NCBI GenBank assembly: GCA_017469525.1
Contig: JAFUGG010000056.1
Span: 1-48,708 of the forward strand
Direction: 5' to 3'
Source of the DNA: Bacteroidaceae bacterium
GTDB lineage: Bacteria > Bacteroidota > Bacteroidia > Bacteroidales > Bacteroidaceae
DNA: 48,708 nt
The position numbers were made by a program, and so were the translations under genes. Below are positions 1 to 9,226 of this stretch, piece after piece. The notes beneath the pieces were generated by a model that was not told the DNA's origin, ran no database searches, and worked only from the letters and a program-made list of their open reading frames with translations. Each line of letters opens with the position of its first letter. The stretch's first letter is position 1.

Positions 1-503
1 CCAACGGCATCCTCAACGTCAGCGCCAAGGACAAGGCAACCGGCAAGGAGCAGCACATCACCATCACCGCCTCCAGCGGTCTTAGCAAGGAGGAAATCGA
101 GCGCATGAAGGCCGAGGCAGAAGCCAACGCAGAAGCCGATAAGAAGGAACGCGAGAAGGTTGACAAACTCAATCAGGCCGACTCGATGATCTTCCAGACC
201 GAGAACATGCTCAAGGAAAGCGGTGATAAGATTCCTGCCGACGTGAAGAGCGAAGTCGAGGCTGCCGTTGCTAAGTTGAAGACCGCACATCAGGCACAGG
301 ATCTCGCTGCCATCGATGCAGCCATGAACGAGTTGCAGACCGCAGCAGGCAAGATGTATCAGGCTCAGCAGCAGGCTGGTCCTCAGCCCGGCCCTGACAT
401 GAACGGCGGCTTCACAGGCGCAGGCCCCAACCCCGGCAATGACAACAACGGCGGCCAGCAAGGCCCCGACATCCAGGACGCCGACTTCGAGGAGGTGAAG
501 TGA
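1..503 (+). CDS. dnaK: Chaperone DnaK (Hsp70), C-terminal part
   Basis: This is the 3' end of an Hsp70 gene; the reading frame is open from the window edge (first full codon at position 3) to TGA at 501-503, about 166 codons. It starts in the substrate-binding beta domain ([17 protein letters not shown]), passes the [10 protein letters not shown] helix that opens the lid, and then runs through the alpha-helical lid. The tail is rich in Gly, Pro, Asn and Gln and ends in DADFEEVK, the usual acidic end of bacterial DnaK. The ATPase domain lies outside the window. DnaK is the cytosolic ATP-dependent chaperone working with DnaJ and GrpE. No partner gene follows; a hairpin terminator begins 25 bp after the stop. 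Identification is firm from these motifs. Confidence 0.97.
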   Translation, partial: NGILNVSAKDKATGKEQHITITASSGLSKEEIERMKAEAEANAEADKKEREKVDKLNQADSMIFQTENMLKESGDKIPADVKSEVEAAVAKLKTAHQAQDLAAIDAAMNELQTAAGKMYQAQQQAGPQPGPDMNGGFTGAGPNPGNDNNGGQQGPDIQDADFEEVK

Positions 504-527
504 GCAATATCTATTAATAAAGAATGG

Positions 528-564
528 GAGCGGCGCACCGTATTAAACGATGCGCCGCTCTTTT
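528..564 (+). terminator. Rho-independent terminator of dnaK
   Basis: A perfect 10-bp stem, GAGCGGCGCA (528-537) pairing with TGCGCCGCTC (551-560), has a 13-nt AT-rich loop and is followed by TTTT. It lies 25 bp after the dnaK stop codon. Confidence 0.9.
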
Positions 565-599
565 GCCATTCGGCTGACCGAGCAGAACTGTTTGGTTCA

Positions 600-659
600 T
601 TGCACGTACATGTATTTGCAATTGAATTTACATGTATGTGCACATACATGTACGTGCAA
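600..659. repeat. Nested palindromes with 22-bp and 16-bp spacing
   Basis: The motif TACATGTA followed by TGCA occurs three times (607, 629, 645). The first two copies are 22 bp apart and the 22-bp units 600-621 and 622-643 match at 17 of 22 positions; the third copy is 16 bp further on. A 15-bp inverted repeat (600-614 with 645-659, TTGCACGTACATGTA) encloses a perfect 24-bp palindrome at 629-652. It sits in the 294-bp gap between the convergent dnaK gene and giant gene A, where no gene is visible. It could form a cruciform or bind a dimeric protein; function is unknown. Confidence 0.75.
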
Positions 660-724
660 CGAAATCTACCTGCCACGCTTAACCTTCTATGTTGGGAGAT
701 GGGTCGTTCTTATCAGACAGCAAC

Positions 725-761
725 AAAAAAAATCGGGCAAGACCTGTCTGGTCTACGCCCG
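725..761 (-). terminator. Rho-independent terminator of the pilus/giant-protein operon
   Basis: Read on the minus strand, CGGGC (761-757) and AGACC (754-750) pair with GGTCT (744-740) and GCCCG (738-734), and the stem is followed by a run of eight T (732-725). It lies about 36 bp after the stop codon of giant gene A and is the first convincing terminator downstream of the promoter at 28.9 kb. Confidence 0.88.
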
Positions 762-797
762 AATATCCATGGATGTATTTCCAAATTACATACCTGA

Positions 798-3700
798 TTA
801 CATGCTCTTTCCGATGACGACGTTGGAGTTGCCCGTCACTTCGGCATTGTTGCCGCCGCCGAAGACGTTGCCAGTGACGTCGGCTCCCTCTACGGTGTGC
901 GTGCGCTCGGCCTCCGTCTGGCCTTCAGGCGATACGAAGACAATGCTCTCGCCCGTCTGAGTGCCAACCAGCACATTGGTGTTGCCTTCCACCTTAGCCT
1001 CGTTGCCACCGCCGAAGACGATGCCTATCGAGCCAATCTTGCCCGTAGCATGAGCTGGCAGCGTCACTGTAGAGCCGTCCTTGAGGGTTCTAGTGGTGCC
1101 GGCATAGGTAGAGGACGTTTCGTCCTTCCACTTGCCGAGTGCCTCGTTGATGTTCACCGTAGGATTGCCCTTCACGACAGCCGTTGAGCCAAGACCGCCA
1201 CCGAAGACGCGGCCGATGCTGGTACAAGACTTGATGTTGATGGTCGGGTCTGTCTTGCCAGCCGGTGTTGTATAGGCAGCCTGGTTGCCGCAGCCGTACA
1301 GCTCGCCGATGGTGATGGGGTGGCAGCCGGTCTCTTCCACGTTCACCGTGATGGAGCCCATGATGTCGCCGCTGATGTTGTTGCCGCCGAACACACGGTC
1401 GAAGTGTCCGCTCGTGATGGTGAGCACGATGTCGCCGCCCACGTTGGCTGCCTTGGCTCCGCCGTAGAGCTGCGTCATCTTGGTGATGCAGCCCAGCTTC
1501 ACTTGCGAGTTGCCGCTCATGTAGGCTTCGTTGCCGCCGCCGTACACTTCTTCTATCTCCAGCGGACACGTTCCGAACTCGTCCAGGTAGGCAACAGAGG
1601 CCTGCCGCACGTTGCCCAGGGTGTTCGAGCCGCCGAAGACGCCGTGGATCGTGCCGCCAAGCACCTCTACCGACGCTTCACCCGTGCCGTAGGTGCTCGT
1701 GCCGTCTTCATAGAAGCCGACGTTGGCGCCAGGGTTGGCCTGCCATGTCTCGTTCTTGTTGATGCGGTCCTTGCCGTTGCCGCCGCCGAAGAGGTAGTTC
1801 ACTTCGTAGCAACCGTACATTAGCACGTCGGTGCTCGGGGTGGAAGCGGCATTGCCGCCGCCATAGACGTATTCGATGCTGGCTTCGTCGCAACCGTCGA
1901 CTACGACTTGCAGGGGCCGGCCGGTGGCGGTATGCGTGTAGCTGCCGTTGCCGGTGTACTGGCCGTCGGCATCGTCCACCCACGGCTCGTAGGCTGCCAG
2001 GTTGCCGCCGCCATAGACGGCCTGCACCTCGTAGGTGTCGGTGCCCTTCTCGGGCTTCGTGTCGTTCACGCTGTATGTGCCGCCGCTCTCCGTCACGCCT
2101 CTGGTGCGGAGCACATGCACGAGCACCGTACCCTGCGGCGAGCCGTTGAGATTGTTGCAGCCAAAGACACGGCCGGTGGCAGCGATGGTGTTGCCCTGGT
2201 CGTCGGTGGTCGTGCTGACGCGGAAGGCGGTGCCGTTGAGCGTCACCTTCACGTTGCCGCGCACCATAGCGCCGGCGTTGGCTATCTCGGCAGCCGTGGC
2301 TCCCGCACCGGGTATCACGCCCTGTCCGCCGCCATAGGCATTGCCCAGAATGATGCCGCCCGTGAGGTTCACGTCCGTAGTGCAGGTGGAGTTCTCAGAG
2401 GGGTTGCCATAAGTGGAAGCGTGGGCCTTGGCCGTCGTGCCGTCGGCATAGAGGCTCGGGTCGTTGCGCCTGTCGTGGGTGTTGGTATTGGCAATGGCAC
2501 CGCCGCCGTAGACGTCACCGCCTACGAGGCCGCCTTCGATGTTCACCGTGACGTCGTGGTTCACCAGTCCTGCCGTGGGCGAGGAGATGCTGCCCGCACC
2601 GCCGCCGTACACGTTGCCGTCCACCTTGGCATCGGCCAGGATGTCCACCACTGTGTTGCGCCTTACGTGACCGGCATTGCCGCCGCCAAACACATTAGTA
2701 TACACGTGGGCCTTGCCGATGGTGACGAGGGTGTTCTTGACGTAAGCCGCCTGACGATAGGCCGTCAAGCTGCTGGCCACACCGCGGCCGGAGCCATAGA
2801 CGGAGCCATGGACCTCGGGCGTAGCCGATGTGCCGTGAATATATACGCGGGTCAGACCGGAGGCGTAGGGATAGGGGTTGGTGGTGAGGGGGTCGGAGGT
2901 CACGTTGATATGGGAATCGTCGCCCTCCTCGCCTTCTTCGCCGACGGAGGCCAAGGAGCCGCCGCCATAGACATCGCGCCAGATGGTGCCGCCCGTGATG
3001 TTGACCGTCGTGTTGCCGCGCACCTTGCCGGCCGTCTCACTGATGGTGCCGTTGGGGTGGTCCACACCGCGGCCCGAGCCATAGACGTTGCCGGAGTAAA
3101 TCAGAGTGCTCTCCTCGCTGCCTATCGTGCCGCCACTGATGTTGAGGCGGGCGTCTTCCCAGACGTGGCCGTTCTCGCCAGAGCCGAAGACGGAGCCATA
3201 GAGGCGGCCGCCGCTGATGTTCACTTCAGTGGAATGGGAGTAACCCATCTGGCGGTACTGCAGGTCGATGGCAACGCCATCTTCAGTATAGTTGTCGGCC
3301 ACCATACCGCAGCTGGAGCCGAAGACGTGGCCGTTGTTGTCGCCGGGGGCCAGGAGCGCATAGCCGCTGGTGCCGGTGCCGCTGAGGGCCGAGCCGTCGG
3401 GGTTGACGTTGCCGATGTAGCCGCCGCTGACGGTGACGGTGGCCTTGCCGGCATCCACCTCGTCCTCAATCTCGTCGACGATGTGGAGGTCGGTCTCGGA
3501 CAGTCTGTAGATGCCCACGGAGGCCAGCAGGCCGCCGCCGTAGACGGCACGGCGCACTACGCCGCCCGTCATGGTGACGTTGGCGTGGCCATAGACACGG
3601 CCGGCCGTAGAGCTTCGGGTCTCGGAAGACGAGTGATAGAGGGGGTCTACGCCACGGCCGCCGCCGAAGACGTGTCCGCGGAATGGGTTCTTCGAGGATC

Positions 3701-6700
3701 CGTCGGCCTCGGTCTTATGCCTACCGCCTTCGCCCTCGTCGAGGGGCCAGCCGATGATGCCGCTGTAGATATTCACATGGGTGTCGTTCTTCACGTGCCC
3801 ATTCTCTCCGCCGCCGAACACGGCGCCGTAGATATAGGGTGCGTCGGTGCCGGCAGTCCAGCCTGTCTGCTCGTCGGTGCCAATGGTGACGAAGGTCTCC
3901 TTGACATACCCCATGCTGGAGATGCGGTCGGCTATGCTGGCCGACACACCGCGGCCGGCGCCATAGACGCGGCCGTTGTTTCGACCTTCGTGGCCGGGCG
4001 TGGTGTCGCCCACGGTGCCGCCCGTGATGCTGACGCGCACAGTACCTGTGGTGGCGGTGAACACGCCGGTAAGGTAGTCCAGATAGGCGCCGTCGGGGTT
4101 GACGATGTTGCCGCCCGCATCCACTATCTCGTCGTGGACATGGACGCCTGTGGGCTTGGCCTCGATGGTACCCACCGATGCCATGGCACCTGAGCCATAG
4201 ACATTATGCCAGACGTGGCCGCCGGTCATCTTCAGCTCGGCGTTGCCATAGACGGCACCGGCCGTCAGGCTGTACCAGTCGGAACCTGCCTGCTGGTAGA
4301 GGTCCACGCCGCGGCCGCCGGCATAGACGTTGCCGCGGAACACGGACTTCACGGCCACACCGTGGTCGTCGAAGCCGACCTCGTCGGCCAGCAATGCCGT
4401 GCCGATGGAACCGCCGCTAATCTCCACATAGGTGTCGGCCTTCACGTGCCCGTTGGCACCGCCGCCGAAGACGGAGCCCTTGATGTCGGCTCCCGGCTCG
4501 ATATATACCTTAGCGTTATGTACGAAGGCCATCTTCACGGCATCGGTGTTGGGCGCTGCGGCCAGACCGCGGCAGCTGCCATACACGAAGCCACAGTTGA
4601 AGCCCTGCTTATCTACATTGGCGGGGCTACAGTAGCCGATGACGCCACCCTTGATGCGCACCTCGGTATTGCCGGTGCTGGTGTCGGTGTAGTTGGCAAT
4701 GCCGGTGGAGGGGTCGATGGTGGCGATACCCACGGTGGCCAGTGAGCCACCGCCGAAGACGTCGTGGTAGATGGTGCCGCCGCTCACCTCGACATAGGTG
4801 TTGCCGCCTACGCGGCCGGCGGTGAGGCTGTAGATCTCCATGCCGCTGGCAGAATAGATGTCGATGCCTCGGCCGCCGCCATAGACGTTGCCTCGGTAGA
4901 TCAGCACGCCGCGACCGTTGTCATCGATTACGTGCTCTTCGTCGCTCAGCTCGGTGCCGATATAGCAGTTGTCCTTGATATAGACCTCGGTGTCCTTGCG
5001 CACATGGCCGTTCTCACCCGAGCCGAAGACGGAGCCACGCACATGGGCGTTGCCGCCGATGGTGACGGTGGCATACTTGACAAAGGTGAACTCGGACAGG
5101 CCGGGCTTACCGTAACCGGAGCCATAGACGTAGCCGCCGCCATAGACATGCTTGCAGTTCTCGTCGGTGCCGATGGAGGCCGTGCCGTCGATGAGGATAT
5201 TGATGAGGCCTGTGGCGTTGTCAGAGGCGATGCCCACGGAGGCCAGCTCGCCGCCGCCATAGACAGCCTTGTCAATCTGTCCGCCGCTGACGTGGATGGT
5301 GGCGTTGCCTTCCACGAGGGCTGCCATCTCATCGTTCCCGTGGCCGCTGCCGCCGCCGAAGAGCTTGCCATGGATGGTGCCGCCCGTCATGGTGATATAG
5401 GTGCTGTCGTTGGTGGCCGTGGCGTTGGCGCTGACATTGCCCAGCTTGCCGCCGCCATATACATTATTATATATAATGGTGGGCTTCTCGTCGTCGGCCT
5501 GGCTGATGTTAATCTCCACGCCTTGCGCCATATTGGTTTCTTCACCATAGCCGCCGCCGAAGACACAGCCGTCCGAGGCGATGATGTCCGTCTTCACGAT
5601 ATGTCCGCCCGCCATCGTCGTCCAGTCCTCCACAGTGGTCGAGCCCACCGTACCGCCCATGATGTTGAGCGTGGCCTTGCCATTGATGGTGCCGCGGGTA
5701 TTGCAGCCACCGAAGACATTGCCCTTCATAAGACCACCGGTCATAGTGATATCGACAGTCGGTCCGTTTTGTTGGTTGGCGCCGCCATATACACTTCCTT
5801 GGGTAGTTACTCCATTGACGGTTCCCTCCAATGCTTCATTGGTACCACCTGTGATGTAAATAGAAGTATTCTCCAGAGCATAGCCATAGTTACCTCCACC
5901 ATATATACCACGTTCTACGTATGTATCATCGGCGATGACCAGATTGGTGCCGAAGGTCATTTCGCCACAGGAAGTGGCACCTTGTCTACCTGCGCCGGCG
6001 GCATAGACGTTGCCACCATTAGCATAGCCCAGAACTTTAGTGCTTCCCTCACTGTTAACCGAACCATCGCCACCGACATAGACGTATGATGTCCCGTAGG
6101 TCTGGCCGCCATCGTCATCCGTTCCGTTACAGCCTGCGGCGAACCAACCTTTTACTTGACCGCCAGTCATGACCATGACGCGGTTGCCTCCTGCAGGTGA
6201 TTTTGCCGCTCCGCCATAGACATTGCCATGGATGGTGCCGCCTTTAATGCGAAGGTTTAAGGACAGGCGTTCGTAATTTGTTGTTGTATTGGGCGTACTG
6301 TTATTAGAAGGTGCATTATTATAGCTGTCGATGCCACCACCTATTGAACAGATGTCACCACCTTCAATTACAACATTTCGTGTACCTACATTAGTTTGAG
6401 AACCCGCAGAACTGAGATACATACATTGTCCTGCACCGCCTTGCAAATAGGTGGCTGTATTAGTACCCTCCATAAAGAAAGTAGAACCAATGGTTCCGCT
6501 CTTGACTATCAGGTCGAGGGTGTGTTTATTATCCCTATTTCCACGATCAGAGAAACTACCGCTGTAACCAAACATGGGGCCATAGATAAACTCCAGTGTT
6601 GAGTTAGCACCCTTAGCTCGGTCATAATCATTACCCATGGTAATCTTCGCATTGGCAGCTGTTCCAGAAACAGTAAACCCTGTATTAGCTGTCCCGCTGT

Positions 6701-8954
6701 TATAGGTACTATGGCCTTTGTAGAAATCAAAATACTGGTATGTGCCACTTTCTACCTTGATGCTATATTGCGGACTCGCAACTGTTCCAGTTCCATTATA
6801 TCCAGTTATCAAATTGGCACAGAGGCTGGTAGTAGTCATTCCGCGACCTATCCACAAGTTTTGGTAACCGGCATTGACGGTATTCGTGCTATTCCATCTT
6901 GTGAACTCTATCTTCGAAACGCCATTATTATTCGGGGTGATGTTACCCGTGAAGGAATAAGTGCCTCTGTAGTCACTGCTACCATCGGGCTCTACCATCA
7001 TGATGGTGACAGGAGATGTCGTAGTGATGGTACCTGTTACATTTCTGTTCAGCACAAGGATGTTGGTCTCGTAGTTGCCGCCAGATACGTTATAGGTGAT
7101 AGTGTTGCCACTGGCATACGTAATATTATTCAGGTTCACCCATGTTGCTTCTAATTCTATCTCTGCGGACGTGCAGTTGACACTGGTATAGGGCAGATTG
7201 GTAAACACGATATCTGCATCAAGGGGCAGCACGGCTTCGTCGTTATAGCCATTGATATATTCAGCGCCCTCCTTAATTCGCCAACCGCCAAAGCCTTTGC
7301 CATTAGGACGCTTGCTGAAGGGGTTGCTGATGACGGTATAGGGATACTGACCAGCTGTTGTTCCTTGTTCGAGAGTCTTATAATAAACAAACTCCGTTTC
7401 AGTCTCGTCTATAGAGACGGCACCGCCATTGGCTTTGTAGGTAATCTTCACATTGCGTGGGTTGGGCGAATAGAGCGTACCCGCATATTTGGTGTTGTAA
7501 TTGCCACCGTCAACGCTGGCATCAACACCTTTATAGTATGTCCAGTTGTGGTCCTCATAGTCGAACAAGGTTACGACGCCACCGCTGACGCCCGAGGGGA
7601 TGGTCATCTGACCCGATGCTACGGCAGAGGTGTTCCAGCCGCTCTTTACGGCGATGGCCTTGATAGTGGTCATGGCAGAGAGGCCGGAGAGGACGCCCGA
7701 ATAAACAGAACTGGAAGTGGTGGGCGTGCTGCCGTCGGTGGTATAATAGATGGTGGCACCAGCTACGCTGCTGGAGATCGTGGCCGTACCGGCAGCGCCA
7801 TCGGCAGTGATGGTGGGCGCGGGGAGCGTGAGGGTCACTACTTGGGTCGTCACATTGGAGACATTGCCGTCGCGCACGGTGATGGCCTTGATGGTGACTG
7901 GCGAGTTGCCGGAAGTAGAGAGGTCGATGGCGCCGCTATAGACTGTGCCGGTAGTGGCTGTGGGGTCGCTGCCGTCAAGGGTGTAGCGAATGGAAGTGGT
8001 GCCGGCAGCATCGGTGGTGATGGTGGCCGTGGAGCCGCTGACGGTGATATCCGGGGCTATGGGAAGCGTACCCAAGATGGTGACCTCCGTCGAGGCGGTG
8101 AGCATGGTACCCACAGGGAAGGCTGGCGTGCCGCCGGTGACGTTGGCTGTGAGGGTGACCGTGACGTTCGTATCTACCTCGGGCAGGGAGGCAACATTCA
8201 CCACGCCGCCAGACGATATCGTAGCGTATGGATTCTCGGAGATGAACCAAGTGTAGTCGCCGACGGTGGCATTGGCAGGAGTGATGCTGTTGCCGTCGGT
8301 ATCAAAATAGTGATTAGTACTATTGAAACTATAATTGATGTAGCCCATTCGATAGGTAGGCGTATTATGAGTAAAGGTGTATGTGCCAGTATGATTCAGC
8401 ACATTGGCAGGCTCATTGATGGTCAGTGCGCCGGCAATAGGGGCGACGTCGGAGATGGTTACCTGATAAGGCCTTGCATTAGATGCGGTGTTTGCTGTTG
8501 TGTTACGAGCTACGCCATTGGCCAGATTGATGTAGTAAGAGTAGGTGCCACTATATCGGTTGTAGACGTATGTGCCATTTGTGCGCCAACGATAATAATA
8601 ATAATTACTGGCGACACTGGTGGCAAGAGCCAAATCTGTGTCAGGAGCACCGAGGAAATATCTCGTGCCATTTACTGTCTGGAAGAGATAACCATAGGTA
8701 TTGCTATTATTAAGCGTGCCAGCCGTAGTACCGGCTGTATTGGAAGAACAACTCCAAATACAGGTCGTCGGGTCGAAGGTGGTCACTCGCTGTACGCCTG
8801 TTGTGCCATTGCGCGCAACATAGTAAGTGGTGCCTCCGTTGACATAAGCTAAAACGTAATCCGCAGCCTTGACTCCCAGGGTTCCTGCGAGCAGCAGTGC
8901 AAGGAACAGGGAAAAGCGGAGGATGAGGTGTGCGGGAGAGGGGCTAAATGCCAT
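798..8954 (-). CDS. Giant secreted beta-repeat protein A (VYGGG repeats)
   Basis: About 2718 residues starting at MAFSPSPAH, chosen because it gives a clean signal peptide (hydrophobic core, cleavage near VKA-ADY). The open frame extends further upstream but there only translates a 22-bp DNA repeat array and a REP-like palindrome. After a Tyr/Thr/Asn-rich N-terminal region come two modules like the chitobiase C-terminal/FN3-like fold (YTLDGSDPT near residue 325, YTTDGSTPT near 402). A segment like the Listeria-Bacteroides/InlB repeat (ANGG and FGGW) lies near 500-610. From about residue 815 to the end there are dozens of GxVYGGG/GGTVxG strands, expected to form a parallel beta structure. Five longer units of about 170-210 residues share GHV, RGVD/RGID, TAG and LASVG landmarks. 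No T9SS C-terminal sorting domain is visible; the protein stops in the repeats at VVIGKSM. Last gene of the operon. Function unknown; a surface adhesin or fibre protein is inferred. Confidence 0.85.
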   Translation of the reverse strand: MAFSPSPAHLILRFSLFLALLLAGTLGVKAADYVLAYVNGGTTYYVARNGTTGVQRVTTFDPTTCIWSCSSNTAGTTAGTLNNSNTYGYLFQTVNGTRYFLGAPDTDLALATSVASNYYYYRWRTNGTYVYNRYSGTYSYYINLANGVARNTTANTASNARPYQVTISDVAPIAGALTINEPANVLNHTGTYTFTHNTPTYRMGYINYSFNSTNHYFDTDGNSITPANATVGDYTWFISENPYATISSGGVVNVASLPEVDTNVTVTLTANVTGGTPAFPVGTMLTASTEVTILGTLPIAPDITVSGSTATITTDAAGTTSIRYTLDGSDPTATTGTVYSGAIDLSTSGNSPVTIKAITVRDGNVSNVTTQVVTLTLPAPTITADGAAGTATISSSVAGATIYYTTDGSTPTTSSSVYSGVLSGLSAMTTIKAIAVKSGWNTSAVASGQMTIPSGVSGGVVTLFDYEDHNWTYYKGVDASVDGGNYNTKYAGTLYSPNPRNVKITYKANGGAVSIDETETEFVYYKTLEQGTTAGQYPYTVISNPFSKRPNGKGFGGWRIKEGAEYINGYNDEAVLPLDADIVFTNLPYTSVNCTSAEIELEATWVNLNNITYASGNTITYNVSGGNYETNILVLNRNVTGTITTTSPVTIMMVEPDGSSDYRGTYSFTGNITPNNNGVSKIEFTRWNSTNTVNAGYQNLWIGRGMTTTSLCANLITGYNGTGTVASPQYSIKVESGTYQYFDFYKGHSTYNSGTANTGFTVSGTAANAKITMGNDYDRAKGANSTLEFIYGPMFGYSGSFSDRGNRDNKHTLDLIVKSGTIGSTFFMEGTNTATYLQGGAGQCMYLSSAGSQTNVGTRNVVIEGGDICSIGGGIDSYNNAPSNNSTPNTTTNYERLSLNLRIKGGTIHGNVYGGAAKSPAGGNRVMVMTGGQVKGWFAAGCNGTDDDGGQTYGTSYVYVGGDGSVNSEGSTKVLGYANGGNVYAAGAGRQGATSCGEMTFGTNLVIADDTYVERGIYGGGNYGYALENTSIYITGGTNEALEGTVNGVTTQGSVYGGANQQNGPTVDITMTGGLMKGNVFGGCNTRGTINGKATLNIMGGTVGSTTVEDWTTMAGGHIVKTDIIASDGCVFGGGYGEETNMAQGVEINISQADDEKPTIIYNNVYGGGKLGNVSANATATNDSTYITMTGGTIHGKLFGGGSGHGNDEMAALVEGNATIHVSGGQIDKAVYGGGELASVGIASDNATGLINILIDGTASIGTDENCKHVYGGGYVYGSGYGKPGLSEFTFVKYATVTIGGNAHVRGSVFGSGENGHVRKDTEVYIKDNCYIGTELSDEEHVIDDNGRGVLIYRGNVYGGGRGIDIYSASGMEIYSLTAGRVGGNTYVEVSGGTIYHDVFGGGSLATVGIATIDPSTGIANYTDTSTGNTEVRIKGGVIGYCSPANVDKQGFNCGFVYGSCRGLAAAPNTDAVKMAFVHNAKVYIEPGADIKGSVFGGGANGHVKADTYVEISGGSIGTALLADEVGFDDHGVAVKSVFRGNVYAGGRGVDLYQQAGSDWYSLTAGAVYGNAELKMTGGHVWHNVYGSGAMASVGTIEAKPTGVHVHDEIVDAGGNIVNPDGAYLDYLTGVFTATTGTVRVSITGGTVGDTTPGHEGRNNGRVYGAGRGVSASIADRISSMGYVKETFVTIGTDEQTGWTAGTDAPYIYGAVFGGGENGHVKNDTHVNIYSGIIGWPLDEGEGGRHKTEADGSSKNPFRGHVFGGGRGVDPLYHSSSETRSSTAGRVYGHANVTMTGGVVRRAVYGGGLLASVGIYRLSETDLHIVDEIEDEVDAGKATVTVSGGYIGNVNPDGSALSGTGTSGYALLAPGDNNGHVFGSSCGMVADNYTEDGVAIDLQYRQMGYSHSTEVNISGGRLYGSVFGSGENGHVWEDARLNISGGTIGSEESTLIYSGNVYGSGRGVDHPNGTISETAGKVRGNTTVNITGGTIWRDVYGGGSLASVGEEGEEGDDSHINVTSDPLTTNPYPYASGLTRVYIHGTSATPEVHGSVYGSGRGVASSLTAYRQAAYVKNTLVTIGKAHVYTNVFGGGNAGHVRRNTVVDILADAKVDGNVYGGGAGSISSPTAGLVNHDVTVNIEGGLVGGDVYGGGAIANTNTHDRRNDPSLYADGTTAKAHASTYGNPSENSTCTTDVNLTGGIILGNAYGGGQGVIPGAGATAAEIANAGAMVRGNVKVTLNGTAFRVSTTTDDQGNTIAATGRVFGCNNLNGSPQGTVLVHVLRTRGVTESGGTYSVNDTKPEKGTDTYEVQAVYGGGNLAAYEPWVDDADGQYTGNGSYTHTATGRPLQVVVDGCDEASIEYVYGGGNAASTPSTDVLMYGCYEVNYLFGGGNGKDRINKNETWQANPGANVGFYEDGTSTYGTGEASVEVLGGTIHGVFGGSNTLGNVRQASVAYLDEFGTCPLEIEEVYGGGNEAYMSGNSQVKLGCITKMTQLYGGAKAANVGGDIVLTITSGHFDRVFGGNNISGDIMGSITVNVEETGCHPITIGELYGCGNQAAYTTPAGKTDPTINIKSCTSIGRVFGGGLGSTAVVKGNPTVNINEALGKWKDETSSTYAGTTRTLKDGSTVTLPAHATGKIGSIGIVFGGGNEAKVEGNTNVLVGTQTGESIVFVSPEGQTEAERTHTVEGADVTGNVFGGGNNAEVTGNSNVVIGKSM

Positions 8955-8964
8955 GCTTCCCGAA

Positions 8965-9052
8965 GCGACGTGTCGCATCGGGCAACGCGACGTGTCGCGT
9001 TGGGCAACGCGACGTGTCGCATCGGGCAACGCGACGTGGGGCGTCGGACGAA
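8965..9052. repeat. 22-bp tandem array upstream of giant gene A
   Basis: Four head-to-tail units of exactly 22 bp start at 8965, 8987, 9009 and 9031. Units 1 and 3 are identical, unit 2 differs at three positions and unit 4 is degenerate. The core GCGACGTGTCGC contains a 5-bp inverted repeat (GCGAC/GTCGC). The array ends 11 bp before the proposed ATG of giant gene A, so it would form its 5' leader. As 22 is not a multiple of 3, each unit shifts the frame, which argues against it being coding. Confidence 0.92.
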
Positions 9053-9186
9053 GAGGCGTAGAGCTCTCCACAATCGCCTCTTTGACGTTCCATTGATGGC
9101 CTTTTGTGTTCTTCGGAATGGCAGTATATTGTATGTTCATATCGTTTTGTATATGGTAGTTTCTGTTGTTTCTTCTTGGTTGGGTT

Positions 9187-9205
9187 CTCGCGGCGGAACC
9201 GCGAG
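9187..9205. repeat. REP-like palindrome behind the RAYT gene
   Basis: CTCGCGG (9187-9193) and CCGCGAG (9199-9205) form a perfect 7-bp GC-rich stem with a 5-nt loop CGGAA. It lies 22 bp after the RAYT stop codon on the minus strand. RAYT proteins are known to act on REP palindromes near their own genes, so this is a plausible substrate. It has no T-run and is not a good terminator. Confidence 0.6.
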
Positions 9206-9226
9206 GCACGATGGGGGCGGCGAGCG

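Noticed and set aside
1908..4193. Open frame of 761 codons on the plus strand opposite giant gene A
   Set aside because: It mirrors the repeat units of giant gene A (Ala/Val/Gly-rich periodic sequence) and has no independent support.
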